Below, piece after piece: positions 32,601 through 40,152 of a stretch of DNA of 46,192 nt. The stretch's first letter is position 1. Every line of letters begins with the position of its first letter. Under the pieces are notes generated by a model. It was not told the origin of the DNA and ran no database searches. It saw nothing but the letters and a program-made list of their open reading frames with translations. This DNA comes from Parabacteroides sp. (GTDB taxonomy: Bacteria > Bacteroidota > Bacteroidia > Bacteroidales > Tannerellaceae), in contig JALFJR010000041.1 in assembly GCA_022775005.1 (NCBI GenBank), forward strand, positions 1-46,192, written 5' to 3'. The translations under genes were made by a program, and so were the position numbers.

Positions 32601-33967
32601 ACTTCGTCGTAGTAAGCCGTCTGGCTGAGTTGCGCATCGTGGATCCGAATACGAAGATTGTCTTATTGACCCACAACATTCCTTACGGTTCTAAGCTGTT
32701 CTTCGAGAACGGTGCGACGGTAAAGAAGGGCGACACGATCATCGAGTGGGATCCGTTCAACGCCGTGATTGTATCGGAGGTTTCCGGTAAGATCCAGTAT
32801 GAGAGCATGGAGGAGAACGTCACTTACAAGGTCGAGAGTGATGAGACGACCGGTTTGACCGAGCGTATCATCATCGAGTCTAAGGATAAGACGAAAGCGC
32901 CGGCTGCTCACATCATGGATGAGAATGGTAACTTCTTGAAGAACTACTCTTTGCCGTTGGGCGCTCACATCATGAAAGAGGAGGGTGAAATGGTGAAGGC
33001 TGGTGAGGTCTTGGTGAAGATTCCGCGTGCGGTAGGTAAGGCAGGTGATATCACCGGTGGTCTGCCCCGTGTCACTGAGTTGTTTGAGGCACGTAACCCA
33101 TCTAACCCCGCTGTGGTGGCTGAGATCGACGGTGAGGTAGGCTTCGGCAAGATCAAGCGTGGTAACCGCGAGATCACCGTTACCTCTAAGTTGGGCGAGG
33201 TGAAGAAGTATATGGTGCCCCTGTCCAAGCAATTGTTGGTACAGGAGAACGACTATATCCGTGCCGGTATGCCGTTGTCTGATGGTGCGATCACACCTTC
33301 TGATATTTTGGCGATCAAGGGTCCGACGGCAGTTCAAGAGTATATCGTGAACGAGGTGCAGGATGTCTATCGTTTGCAGGGTGTGAAGATCAATGACAAG
33401 CACTTTGAGGTCATCGTTCGTCAGATGATGCGCAAGGTAGAGGTTGTTGATCCGGGAGACACTCGCTTCTTGGAGCAGCAGGTAGTTGATAAGCTGGAGG
33501 TGATGGACGAGAACGATCGCGTATGGGGTAAGAAAGTGGTTACCGATCCGGGAGATTCTCAGACGTTGCAGGCCGGTCAGATCGTGACAGCACGTAAGTT
33601 GCGTGATGAGAACAGTATGCTGAAACGCCGCGACCTGAAGTTGGTTGAAGTACGTGATGCGATCCCCGCGACAGCCAACCAGATCCTGCAGGGTATCACA
33701 CGTGCCGCCTTGCAGACCAATAGCTTCATGTCGGCAGCCTCTTTCCAGGAGACTACGAAAGTGCTCAACGAGGCGGCTATCAACGGAAAGGTCGATCGCT
33801 TGGAGGGCTTGAAGGAGAATGTGATCTGTGGTCACTTGATTCCTGCAGGTACCGGTCAGCGTGAGTTCGATAAGTTGATCGTAGGCGCGAGAGAGGATTT
33901 CGATCGTATTTACAACAATCGCCGTGCCGTTGTCGATTTCAACGCCATGGATCGTGATGACGATTAA
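29675..33967 (+). CDS. rpoC: DNA-directed RNA polymerase subunit beta'
   Basis: 1430 residues. The N-terminal zinc ribbon is [10 protein letters not shown] then VCDRCGVEV. The catalytic magnesium loop is [13 protein letters not shown] near residue 470. The second zinc site is [15 protein letters not shown]. Bridge and trigger helices are in the usual order. The gene is complete and closes the transcription block with a strong terminator. Long open frames on the opposite strand are by-products of its codon bias. Confidence 0.99.
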   Translation: MAFRKENKIKSNFSKITIGLASPEEILENSSGEVLKPETINYRTYKPERDGLFCERIFGPVKDYECHCGKYKRIRYKGIVCDRCGVEVTEKKVRRERMGHIHLVVPVAHIWYFRSLPNKIGYLLGLPTKKLDSIIYYERYVVIQAGAAETVADLDLLSEEEYLDVLDSLPKENQLLEDTDPNKFIAKIGAEAVYDLLARLDLDSLSYELRHRANTDSSQQRKNEALKRLQVVESFRASRGRNKPEWMIMKVIPVIPPELRPLVPLDGGRFATSDLNDLYRRVIIRNNRLKRLIDIKAPEVILRNEKRMLQEAVDSLFDNSRKSSAVKTDANRPLKSLSDSLKGKQGRFRQNLLGKRVDYSARSVIVVGPELKMHECGLPKNMAAELYKPFIIRKLIERGIVKTVKSAKKIVDRKEPVVWDILEYVMKGHPVLLNRAPTLHRLGIQAFQPKLIEGKAIQLHPLACTAFNADFDGDQMAVHLPLGNEAVLEAQMLMLASHNILNPANGAPITVPSQDMVLGLYYITKPRKGTLGEGLTFYSNEEATIAYNEKKVDIHAPIHVYVEDLDENGQLVKKMVETTVGRLMVNEYVPKEVGYVNEVLGKKALRDIIGRVIKACGVARTAQFLDDIKNLGYYMAFKGGLSFNLADVLIPEEKEALVQKGYNAVEETMNNYNMGFITNNERYNQIIDTWTHVNSELSNVLIKKLKEDNDGFNSIFMMMDSGARGSKAQICQLSGMRGLMAKPQKSGAEGAQIIENPILSNFKEGLSVLEYFISTHGARKGLADTALKTADAGYLTRRLVDVSHDVIVNEEDCGTLRGLVCTELKNNEDVIATLYERILGRVSVHDIIHPITGEIIVRSGEEIREDAAQKIEESPIESVEIRSVLTCESKKGVCAKCYGRNLATNRMVQKGEVVGVIAAQSIGEPGTQLTLRTFHVGGIASNIATENSLTSKYEGTLEIDELRTVEAVDEVSGKKHFVVVSRLAELRIVDPNTKIVLLTHNIPYGSKLFFENGATVKKGDTIIEWDPFNAVIVSEVSGKIQYESMEENVTYKVESDETTGLTERIIIESKDKTKAPAAHIMDENGNFLKNYSLPLGAHIMKEEGEMVKAGEVLVKIPRAVGKAGDITGGLPRVTELFEARNPSNPAVVAEIDGEVGFGKIKRGNREITVTSKLGEVKKYMVPLSKQLLVQENDYIRAGMPLSDGAITPSDILAIKGPTAVQEYIVNEVQDVYRLQGVKINDKHFEVIVRQMMRKVEVVDPGDTRFLEQQVVDKLEVMDENDRVWGKKVVTDPGDSQTLQAGQIVTARKLRDENSMLKRRDLKLVEVRDAIPATANQILQGITRAALQTNSFMSAASFQETTKVLNEAAINGKVDRLEGLKENVICGHLIPAGTGQREFDKLIVGAREDFDRIYNNRRAVVDFNAMDRDDD

Positions 33968-33993
33968 AAACATCGGATCTCTATATAGAGAAG

Positions 33994-34024
33994 GAGCTCG
34001 GTAGGTTTACCGGGCTCTTTTTTT
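33994..34024 (+). terminator. Terminator of rpoC
   Basis: A 10-bp stem with one G-U pair (33994-34003 with 34008-34017), a GGTT loop and seven Ts. It is followed immediately by the repeat arrays. Confidence 0.93.
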
Positions 34025-34050
34025 ATCCAGCAGGATCGCTTAAAAATCCG

Positions 34051-34170
34051 TTGCCCATAAGCGCAAAATTCGTTGCCCATATAAATGAAAAACATTGCCC
34101 ATGGTTTTCTAAAAATACGGGCAACGTTTTCAAAAAGGATGGGCAATGTTTTCCGAAACCATGGGCAACG
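34051..34170. repeat. Array B: six 8-bp boxes at an exact 22-bp period, dyad-symmetric
   Basis: Boxes start at 34051, 34073, 34095, 34117, 34139 and 34161. The first three read TTGCCCAT. The last three read ACGGGCAA, ATGGGCAA, ATGGGCAA, so the array is a dyad of three forward and three inverted boxes. The 14-base spacers are AT-rich and share TTTTC and AAAA runs. The box and the period are the same as in array A, 29.6 kb away. It could fold as one long interrupted hairpin. Confidence 0.88.
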
Positions 34171-34197
34171 AAAAGCGATCGAAAGGCCTATAAAAAA

Positions 34198-34329
34198 TCA
34201 TGCCTACGGAAAATAAATCTCGTAGGCACGCGAAGGGTACTCGCATTATTATGCGAAGAAATTTCTGTTACTATGCGGCGAGATTTCCGTAGGCACGTGA
34301 TTCTATTTCCGTAGTAATGGAAATTTTTC
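34198..34329. repeat. Array C: six degenerate 22-bp tandem units
   Basis: Units start at 34198, 34220, 34242, 34264, 34286 and 34308. Most begin TCNGTAG or a variant (TCGTAGGCACG, TCTGTTACTATGCG, TCCGTAGGCACG, TCCGTAGTAATG) and end in a T- or A-rich half. The first unit has the box inverted (GCCTACGGA). The box differs from arrays A and B, but the 22-base period and the count of six are the same. There is no coding potential of note. Confidence 0.7.
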
Positions 34330-34489
34330 AAGCTGCTCAGAATGTTAAATTTCCAAAAATGCAAGCAACCCTATCGGGCAGATTGTATTTCAATGGAAAC
34401 TTTGAAGTAGGAAAGTTTGGTGGTCTCGACGATACCGACTACTTTTGCCCTTGTGTAGCGGTGGCTACATGTAACATGATGTGACATAA

Positions 34490-34703
34490 CGTAGAAGCGT
34501 TCCGATATTATCTTGGTCTGAAATCTGCAAAATTTCACTATGCGGGATAATGGAAGAGTAGCCTCTACGCTTGTTTTGCTATATATGCTTTCCTTTTAAG
34601 GGAGGTCTCTATATCCCATTGCAAGCGTGGAGCTATTGTTCATTATTGCATAGTGGGCATTGCAGAGCCTCAGACCGATGATGAACGATAGTTCCGCGCT
34701 TTG
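34490..34703. repeat. Inverted pair of about 85-bp hairpin-forming repeats
   Basis: 34490-34573 and 34622-34703 are diverged inverted copies of one another. When the first is reverse-complemented, both share CAAGCGT, GCATAGTG, TTGCAGA and TCAGACC in order. The second copy also folds on itself: 34623-34643 pairs with 34681-34701 over 21 bp, with three G-U pairs and no mismatches. The layout recalls paired REP/BIME elements or a structured RNA. No family is recognised. About 48 bases separate the copies. Confidence 0.7.
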
Positions 34704-34780
34704 TTGTTTTCTCATATAACGCCAGCTCCTTCCACGTTTATGCCGATCAACCATGAATTAATCATTAAAATTCAAACGAT

Positions 34781-35989
34781 ATGAAGCGATTTATGCTATT
34801 GCTGGCTTTCCTGATCAGTGTCGGGACCAGCGTTTGGGGACAAGAGGAACCCTCTACTTCAAGAGAGGTTGATTTAAGTGTGACAGAGGGGCAGGGGGAA
34901 ACAGGGACTCAAGGGCAAACACTTGCTGCTGCTCTGGGTGATGAAGCCAATTCTATTACTGAATTGAAGATTATTGGTCCATTGACTGCGGAAGATTTTG
35001 TCACGTTGAAGAACATGGCAAGACTACAAGTTCTGGATATGAGTGGGGTGACGGCATTGCCGGAAATCGTATTCCGCATGGATGGCATTGATCAACAAAA
35101 TTTTATGGGTATTCCGGCCAATACTTTTGTTGATAAATGGACATTAAAAAGAGTTGTATTCCCTACTTGTATGGAGTTAATTGCTCCATATGCATTTGCA
35201 GGATGCGGTGGACTTGAGAGCATTGATGTCCCAAATGATTCAAATCTCAAAAGTATAGGTGAGCAGGCATTTAGTAAATGTTCAAGCTTGGAAAACTTGG
35301 ATTTGTCATCTATCTCTTCTTTATATTCTATTGGAACTCATGCGTTCTATCTATGTGACAATCTGAGAAAAGTTGATTTGTCTGATTGCTCTGCGTTGTC
35401 TTTTATTGGATGGAATGCATTTTATAGTTGTGTGTCTTTACTTTCTGTTGATTTCTCAAATTGCTCCTCATTAACAACTATTGAGAAGCAAACTTTCGAT
35501 GGATGTTCTGCTTTAGAAACAGTCGTTTTGACAAATTGCTCTGGTCTGACGACAATAGAGCAAAGTGCATTTAGATTTACAAATTTAAGTGGATTTGATT
35601 TTTCAGAATTATCATCTTTAAAGACTATTGGTCATGGCGCTTTTCGGGAAACACACTTTCATGGAGAATTGGTTTTGAACAAGCATTTGCAAAATATAAC
35701 AAGTGAAGCATTTGCATATTGCTCAGGAATTACTTTTCTCAAATTTGAATCAGAGTCTGAATTAAAAACTCTGTCTTCAGAAGCGTTTGCTTCTTGTTAT
35801 GCATTGAAATCAGTGGATTTCTCTAATTGTAATTATTTGGAGACTATCGAAAATGAAGCATTTAAGAATTGTTGTTCACTTTCCTCTATTACAATTAATA
35901 ATAATAGATACATTTCTAATGATGGAGTTCTTTTTGTTGTATTTAGAAGCGTAGAACAACCAAAAACAATCAGAAATATCCAAACATAA
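34781..35989 (+). CDS. BspA-like leucine-rich repeat surface protein, cut by the transposon
   Basis: 402 residues as read. A signal peptide (MKRFMLLLAFLISVGTSVWG) is followed, after a Ser/Thr/Gly-rich stretch, by about ten LRR_5-type repeats of the form 'L..I...AF..C..L..VDFSNC', as in BspA/TpLRR adhesins of Bacteroidetes. The repeats stop at NDGVLF, where family members usually continue with more repeats. The last 17 residues (VVFRSVEQ...) come from the transposon, whose left inverted repeat begins at 35939. The gene is thus a 5' fragment, and the rest should lie beyond the right end of the element, outside the window. A secretion sorting tail is absent, so surface display is doubtful. Confidence 0.88.
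   Translation: MKRFMLLLAFLISVGTSVWGQEEPSTSREVDLSVTEGQGETGTQGQTLAAALGDEANSITELKIIGPLTAEDFVTLKNMARLQVLDMSGVTALPEIVFRMDGIDQQNFMGIPANTFVDKWTLKRVVFPTCMELIAPYAFAGCGGLESIDVPNDSNLKSIGEQAFSKCSSLENLDLSSISSLYSIGTHAFYLCDNLRKVDLSDCSALSFIGWNAFYSCVSLLSVDFSNCSSLTTIEKQTFDGCSALETVVLTNCSGLTTIEQSAFRFTNLSGFDFSELSSLKTIGHGAFRETHFHGELVLNKHLQNITSEAFAYCSGITFLKFESESELKTLSSEAFASCYALKSVDFSNCNYLETIENEAFKNCCSLSSITINNNRYISNDGVLFVVFRSVEQPKTIRNIQT
35939..35951 (+). repeat. Left terminal inverted repeat of the transposon
   Basis: GTATTTAGAAGCG, matching the inverted right end at 11 of 13 positions. It falls exactly where the LRR protein loses similarity to its family (after NDGVLF). Confidence 0.7.
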
Positions 35990-36126
35990 ACATTTAATTA
36001 TCAGTACATTCTAAAAATTAACACTTTTCGGCTGCTTTTTGATGCTTCCCAAATTTCCACATATTTTTGAGACGTATTTCTGACGTGGAGAATTTGCGGG
36101 GCTTGTTTTTTGTCACACCGTGCAGA

Positions 36127-36243
36127 CAGTTGACAAGGGTTTACAACCGTTTACGACAAGCGACAATATCCGCCCCGACATTCAGTGACGGTCACATCGT
36201 GTAGAAAGGCGACAACCGTTGACTGCCGTTTACATCCGTTCAC
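36127..36243 (+). promoter_or_regulatory. Two clusters of three 10-bp-phased repeats flanking a palindrome
   Basis: 8-bp boxes at 36127 (CAGTTGAC), 36137 (GGGTTTAC) and 36147 (CCGTTTAC), and again at 36216 (CCGTTGAC), 36226 (CCGTTTAC) and 36236 (CCGTTCAC). They are spaced exactly 10 bases within each cluster and all in one orientation. A perfect palindrome GTGAC-G-GTCAC lies between them at 36185-36195. One-turn phasing puts all boxes on one face of the helix. They lie between the left end and the multi-HTH gene and are probable arm-type sites for Int/Xis or operators for the multi-HTH protein. The rest of 35990-36294 shows nothing else. Confidence 0.65.
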
Positions 36244-36294
36244 CACTTCAGGAATATAGGATTGAAGAAATGAACCAGTAAACGATAAAGCAGT

Positions 36295-37230
36295 ATGAAA
36301 GCAACCCGAAAATGCAGTTTTTGCGGCAAGTCCTTTGTAACCCGCAGCGGAATGCAAAGGTATTGCAGCGAGGCTTGTCAGGCGGAAGCCCGGCGAGCCA
36401 GAATGACACAGAAGAACAACCTCTTCAAAGCCGTCCGGCCAATCATGGAGATACAGCATCAGGAGTATCTCACCTTTTCCAAAGCAGCCATACTCATGGG
36501 CTGTTCCCGACAGTACATCTATAAACTTGTAGCCATGGGCAAGCTGAAAGCCTCACGCATCAGCAACCGCATGGCATTCATCCGCAGAGCCGACATCGAG
36601 CGGATGCTGGAGAGCAATCCCTACCACCGCATCCTGCCCGGCAGCACTTCCACACCGAAAAAATCCGCTTCATCTTCCTTCCCGGCGAAAAAAGAAAAAA
36701 GGGAAAAGGTAACCGATGAAGTGCCGGACTTCTATTCCGGTGAAGAGGTGATGTCCCTTTATAAGGTCAAACAGTCATGGCTCTATACCACCGCCAAACG
36801 CAATCGCATTTCCATCTGCCGTATCGCTGGAAAGAACTATTACAGCAAGAAGCATGTTGACGAGTTCTTCGGTACGGCTGTTGATATGGACAGTATCACC
36901 GACTGGCTCCTGACCGAAGAAGCGGAAGAGCAGTTCGGCATGAAGCCTGCCGCACTCCGGGCATACGCCTACCGGCACAGGATACCGACCAAAAGAGAAT
37001 ACGGCCGCACCTATTACTCCAAGTCCCATCTGGACGAACTCCGCAGAACCGACCTTGTGAACGACGAGCGTTATTACACCGTGGAACAGGTCCGGCAGAT
37101 TTACGGACTTTCCTCAGCCAACATCTGCCATATCGTCAAGGTTAGGCACATCGAAAAGATAAAGGTCGGCGTGAAGAACCTGCTTCTACGCTCCGACGTG
37201 GAGCGTGTCATGGCTGAAAGGAACAAATAA
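36295..37230 (+). CDS. Zinc finger plus four excisionase-type HTH domains, transposon DNA-binding protein
   Basis: 311 residues. The N-terminus is a small zinc finger (Cys7, Cys10, Cys24, Cys28). Four HTH_17/MerR-like modules follow, at about 58-105, 146-191, 204-250 and 260-307. Each has the pattern 'T..EA....G.S...Y.......I....R...Y.. .D....'. Such modules occur singly in Xis proteins; four in one chain suggest binding to several adjacent half-sites. It is the first gene of the element, just downstream of clustered 10-bp-phased repeats. A role like the Tn4555 targeting protein TnpA is plausible by position only. The start ATG at 36295 has no strong ribosome binding site. Confidence 0.75.
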   Translation: MKATRKCSFCGKSFVTRSGMQRYCSEACQAEARRARMTQKNNLFKAVRPIMEIQHQEYLTFSKAAILMGCSRQYIYKLVAMGKLKASRISNRMAFIRRADIERMLESNPYHRILPGSTSTPKKSASSSFPAKKEKREKVTDEVPDFYSGEEVMSLYKVKQSWLYTTAKRNRISICRIAGKNYYSKKHVDEFFGTAVDMDSITDWLLTEEAEEQFGMKPAALRAYAYRHRIPTKREYGRTYYSKSHLDELRRTDLVNDERYYTVEQVRQIYGLSSANICHIVKVRHIEKIKVGVKNLLLRSDVERVMAERNK

Positions 37231-37275
37231 CCGCAAGCAACCGCCATTACTCGAAAATTATTTTAAAATGATTGT

Positions 37276-37291
37276 CGTGGAGATATTCACG
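37276..37291. repeat. Palindromic site ahead of int, paired with 39703-39718
   Basis: CGTGGAGATATTCACG is a near palindrome. It matches the reverse complement of the site at 39703-39718 at 15 of 16 positions, and both are followed by GC. The two copies lie 95 and 70 bases before the int and Xis-like starts, which suggests a shared regulator or recombination-directionality site. Confidence 0.6.
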
Positions 37292-37370
37292 GCTGTTTCA
37301 CGTTGTTCCTTTGCCACCGTGAACACGGAGACACCTCCGGAAATGTACAACCAGTTAAAACATCATCAAT

Positions 37371-38489
37371 ATGAGTAAATGCAAGACAGTAACCTTGCGC
37401 AAGCGCAAGATCAAGAACGGTACACAGTATTCGCTGTGTCTGGACTATTATCCCGGCTACCGTGACAACACCACCATGAAAGTGATAACACGTGAAGCTC
37501 TGGGTATTTACATTTTTGCCAAACCTGCCAACCAGCAGGAGCGTGACTTCAACGCACGCATGATGAAGAAGGCAGAGATACTCCGCAACAGGCGTTACGA
37601 AGCCATCTTCAACGAGAACAACGGCTTCTTTGACAAGGCCAGGATGAAAGGGGATTTCCTCGCCTACTTCAAGGAACTGGCAGACAGAAGGAATATCAAG
37701 TGGCAGCACGTCTACAAACACTTTGAACGGTTTGTAAATGGCAAATGCACCTTTGAAGAGGTGGACGTGGACTTGTGCCGCAAGTTCATGGAGTACCTGC
37801 TGAACGCTCCCCAGACCATACATACCAACCAAAAGCTGCATATCAATTCTGCGGCGGGCTACTGGTCGGCTTTCCGTGCCGTCCTGCACACGGCCTACCG
37901 TGACAGGAAGATAAAGGAGAATCCCAACGGCTTTCTGGACCGTATCGAGAGTATTCCCACCATGAGAGAGCATCTGAGCCAGGAGGAACTGATACGGCTT
38001 GCCGAAACGCCATGCGAGGAAGAGGTTCTGAAAAGAGCTTTCCTTTTCGCCTGCCTGACGGGATTGCGGAAGAGCGACATCAGGCAGCTTACCTGGCAGC
38101 AGATACAGCCGTATACCAACGGCAAGATGTTCGTGACCACCCGTATGCAGAAGACGAAGCAGATTGTACACAACCCCATCAGTGATGAAGCCTACGGACT
38201 GCTCGGGGAACGGCATGAAGGACTTATCTTTGAGGGCTTCAAGGACAAGATGCTGCAGGGGCCCCTGAAGCGTTGGCTGTCGGCGGCAGGCATAACCAAG
38301 AAGATAACCTTCCATTGTACCCGGCATTCATTCGGAAGCCTGCACGTGGAAATGGGCACGGACATGGCTGTCATACAAGCCTGTCTGGGACACAAGAACA
38401 TTACCACCACACAAATCTATTCCAAGATGGCTGCACAACAGATGTGCGAGGTGGTGGACAAGATAACCCTGAAACACAAGGAAGCATAG
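37371..38489 (+). CDS. int: Tyrosine integrase of the transposon
   Basis: 372 residues. The N-terminal part holds an arm-type DNA-binding region and a SAM-like domain (about 85-180). The catalytic domain has Arg233 in TGLRKSDIR, His315 and Arg318 in HCTRHSFG, His341 in LGHKNITTTQ and the nucleophile Tyr350. It is complete for strand exchange. It would excise the element to a circle and integrate it, with the Xis-like protein controlling direction. The gene stands alone, 140 bases after the HTH gene and ahead of two hairpins. It differs clearly from the chromosomal Xer enzyme at 19795. Confidence 0.92.
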   Translation: MSKCKTVTLRKRKIKNGTQYSLCLDYYPGYRDNTTMKVITREALGIYIFAKPANQQERDFNARMMKKAEILRNRRYEAIFNENNGFFDKARMKGDFLAYFKELADRRNIKWQHVYKHFERFVNGKCTFEEVDVDLCRKFMEYLLNAPQTIHTNQKLHINSAAGYWSAFRAVLHTAYRDRKIKENPNGFLDRIESIPTMREHLSQEELIRLAETPCEEEVLKRAFLFACLTGLRKSDIRQLTWQQIQPYTNGKMFVTTRMQKTKQIVHNPISDEAYGLLGERHEGLIFEGFKDKMLQGPLKRWLSAAGITKKITFHCTRHSFGSLHVEMGTDMAVIQACLGHKNITTTQIYSKMAAQQMCEVVDKITLKHKEA

Positions 38490-38547
38490 GCCTTGTTTCA
38501 GGATATTCAGGGGGAGCGGTTATTGCGTGCAGGCTTTAACCGCTCCC
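38468..38547. terminator. Two successive hairpins after int
   Basis: Hairpin 1 pairs 38468-38481 with 38491-38502 (two-base bulge) across the int stop codon. Hairpin 2 is a perfect 11-bp stem, 38512-38522 with 38537-38547. Neither has a T tract, so termination is not certain; they may instead stabilise the transcript or be protein sites. Confidence 0.5.
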
Positions 38548-38731
38548 TCAGTTTCTGATGGCACCATTCCTTAAAAAGTCATTATAGTATGATATTTTGG
38601 TATGATTCCGGACTTTTGGTGAAAAACATTGAAAAAGAAACCGCCAACCAAGGCTAATGAGCAATAATTGGAAGAATACCATTAAATTTGCAAAGACCTG
38701 ACAGTTACAAGTAATAACCGAAAAAAACGAT

Positions 38732-39562
38732 ATGGAACCAACGATAAAGGACAAATACATCATTCTGGGATTCATCGGCGTTGCCATCTGCCTGATTTCC
38801 TTTTTTATCACGCTGATTGTCTCCGCAAGTTTCAATCAGGACAATTTTGTAAGGCTGATAGTCTTTGTATGCAGCAACATTCTCGGTTGGCTGCTCTATC
38901 TCTCTTTCCAGACGGTCATTTTCGACTCATACGAGATCTGGAAACTCAAGTCCAGCAAGAAAAAGGCATCTGCCGGAATCATAAGGGCTCAGGAAGAACA
39001 GCTACAGGATGCAAATGAACCTGCAGCTCCAACACCAATGCCGACAAACAGGGAAGCAACCCCGGATATAAAACCGGTAGAGATTGCCATTGCCCCGGAA
39101 CTGCACGAAAAGAATCGTGCCAGCTATGAGGACAGACAGAAGCAGGAAGAGGCGGAACGGATCCGCATGGTCATGGAGTACATCCACTTCGTCATGCCCC
39201 GTATTGCCGACAAGGAGACCGTCAACCATATCTGTGCCGAGGTCAACAAGTGGATGTGCCTTCACAGCTACAAGCCCAAGCCGATAACAGGACGGCTGAC
39301 CAGGGAGATTACCAACATTCCGCTCCGCCATTTCGTGTGGAACATCTCCGAGCGTTTCATGTACAAGAAATACTACAACGGGGACAACCGTGCCAATTTT
39401 ATCAAGACCCTTTTTCCACGTGAGTTTGCCGACACGGATATAGCGACCATAAAGAACTTCAAGGTCGATCCGTCAAAGACGCTTATTCCCATTGACGAAC
39501 CCGAAAACGGCAGTCTGGACTTCCATTATCCCGAAGATTATGCACGGAAAGTGAACAGTTGA
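38732..39562 (+). CDS. Unknown transposon protein with two N-terminal membrane spans
   Basis: 276 residues, not recognised. Two hydrophobic segments (about 9-30 and 43-63) form a membrane hairpin. They are followed by a charged, Pro/Ala-rich linker (about 75-135) and a soluble domain with MVMEYIHFVMPRIADKETVNHICAEV and an aromatic/basic stretch (RHFVWNISERFMYKKYYNG). The soluble part would face the cytoplasm. Similar position, between int and xis, is held in Tn4555 by a small accessory gene (tnpC), but I cannot claim homology. It is preceded by 242 bases without a gene that hold only the int hairpins. Confidence 0.6.
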   Translation: MEPTIKDKYIILGFIGVAICLISFFITLIVSASFNQDNFVRLIVFVCSNILGWLLYLSFQTVIFDSYEIWKLKSSKKKASAGIIRAQEEQLQDANEPAAPTPMPTNREATPDIKPVEIAIAPELHEKNRASYEDRQKQEEAERIRMVMEYIHFVMPRIADKETVNHICAEVNKWMCLHSYKPKPITGRLTREITNIPLRHFVWNISERFMYKKYYNGDNRANFIKTLFPREFADTDIATIKNFKVDPSKTLIPIDEPENGSLDFHYPEDYARKVNS

Positions 39563-39702
39563 CCGTTTCCCGGGGATATAACAACAATAACGACAAGTAT
39601 CAGGCAACACGTAACAGCCTGTATCTCATTGTTTCCCGAATAGCTTTGCCCGTCATTCACGGTTGGGCATCGTTATTTGGGAATTATTTTGCAATGACAT
39701 CC

Positions 39703-39718
39703 CGTGAATATCTTCACG
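39703..39718. repeat. Palindromic site ahead of the Xis-like gene
   Basis: CGTGAATATCTTCACG has perfect 6-bp arms (CGTGAA/TTCACG). It is the inverted partner of 37276-37291. The GTG at 39704, which would lengthen the next gene, lies inside this palindrome and is unlikely to be its start. Confidence 0.6.
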
Positions 39719-39772
39719 GCCATATCATTGCGGTCCTTTGCGCCAAGCCTTACAAAAGAGGCGAGTACGCAA

Positions 39773-40147
39773 ATGGAAAAAACAGTGATTACATTCAACG
39801 ACCTACCGGAGGTCGTAGCCCAGCTTCGGGACGAAGTGATGAGCTTGAGAAGCCTGCTTACCGAGCAGCGCAGTGTGAACAATGCAAAGGCGGTGGACAC
39901 CCATGTCCCCATGTCCGTGGATGAAGCGGCGGAATATCTCGGTATTCCCAAGGGAACGCTCTACATGAAACTGTCGGACGGAAGCATTCCGGCCACCAAG
40001 CCCGGCAAACGCTATTGCCTTTACCGTGACGAACTGGACAGATGGCTGGAATCCTCCCGCAAGAATCCCGTACCCCTGTCCGATGAGGAACTCAGCGAGT
40101 CCATGTCCTCCTCCCATCGCCGCAAGCCCGGCCAACGTAACTGGTAA
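39773..40147 (+). CDS. Excisionase-like HTH protein
   Basis: 124 residues from the ATG at 39773 (MEKTVITFNDLPEVV...). A coiled-coil N-terminus (about 10-35) precedes an HTH_17 module from about residue 46: MSVDEAAEYLGIPKGTLYMK, then the wing and the YRDELDRWL end helix. The family covers phage and transposon Xis proteins and regulators that bend DNA at att sites. It precedes the ATPase by 5 bases, so it heads the mobilisation/replication operon. It could be a transcriptional regulator of that operon and not a true excisionase. Confidence 0.8.
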   Translation: MEKTVITFNDLPEVVAQLRDEVMSLRSLLTEQRSVNNAKAVDTHVPMSVDEAAEYLGIPKGTLYMKLSDGSIPATKPGKRYCLYRDELDRWLESSRKNPVPLSDEELSESMSSSHRRKPGQRNW

Positions 40148-40152
40148 AAGCC

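Noticed and set aside
32663-33973. 436-residue open frame on the minus strand opposite rpoC
   Set aside because: Same codon-bias shadow; no recognisable domain, no start signal, fully overlapped by rpoC.
34051-34329. Possible CRISPR array
   Set aside because: Units of 22 bases with only an 8-bp conserved core, inverted units, no unique 30-base spacers and no cas genes nearby.
37287-38327. 346-residue minus-strand frame opposite the integrase
   Set aside because: It is antisense to a clear tyrosine recombinase, and its product has no recognisable domain.
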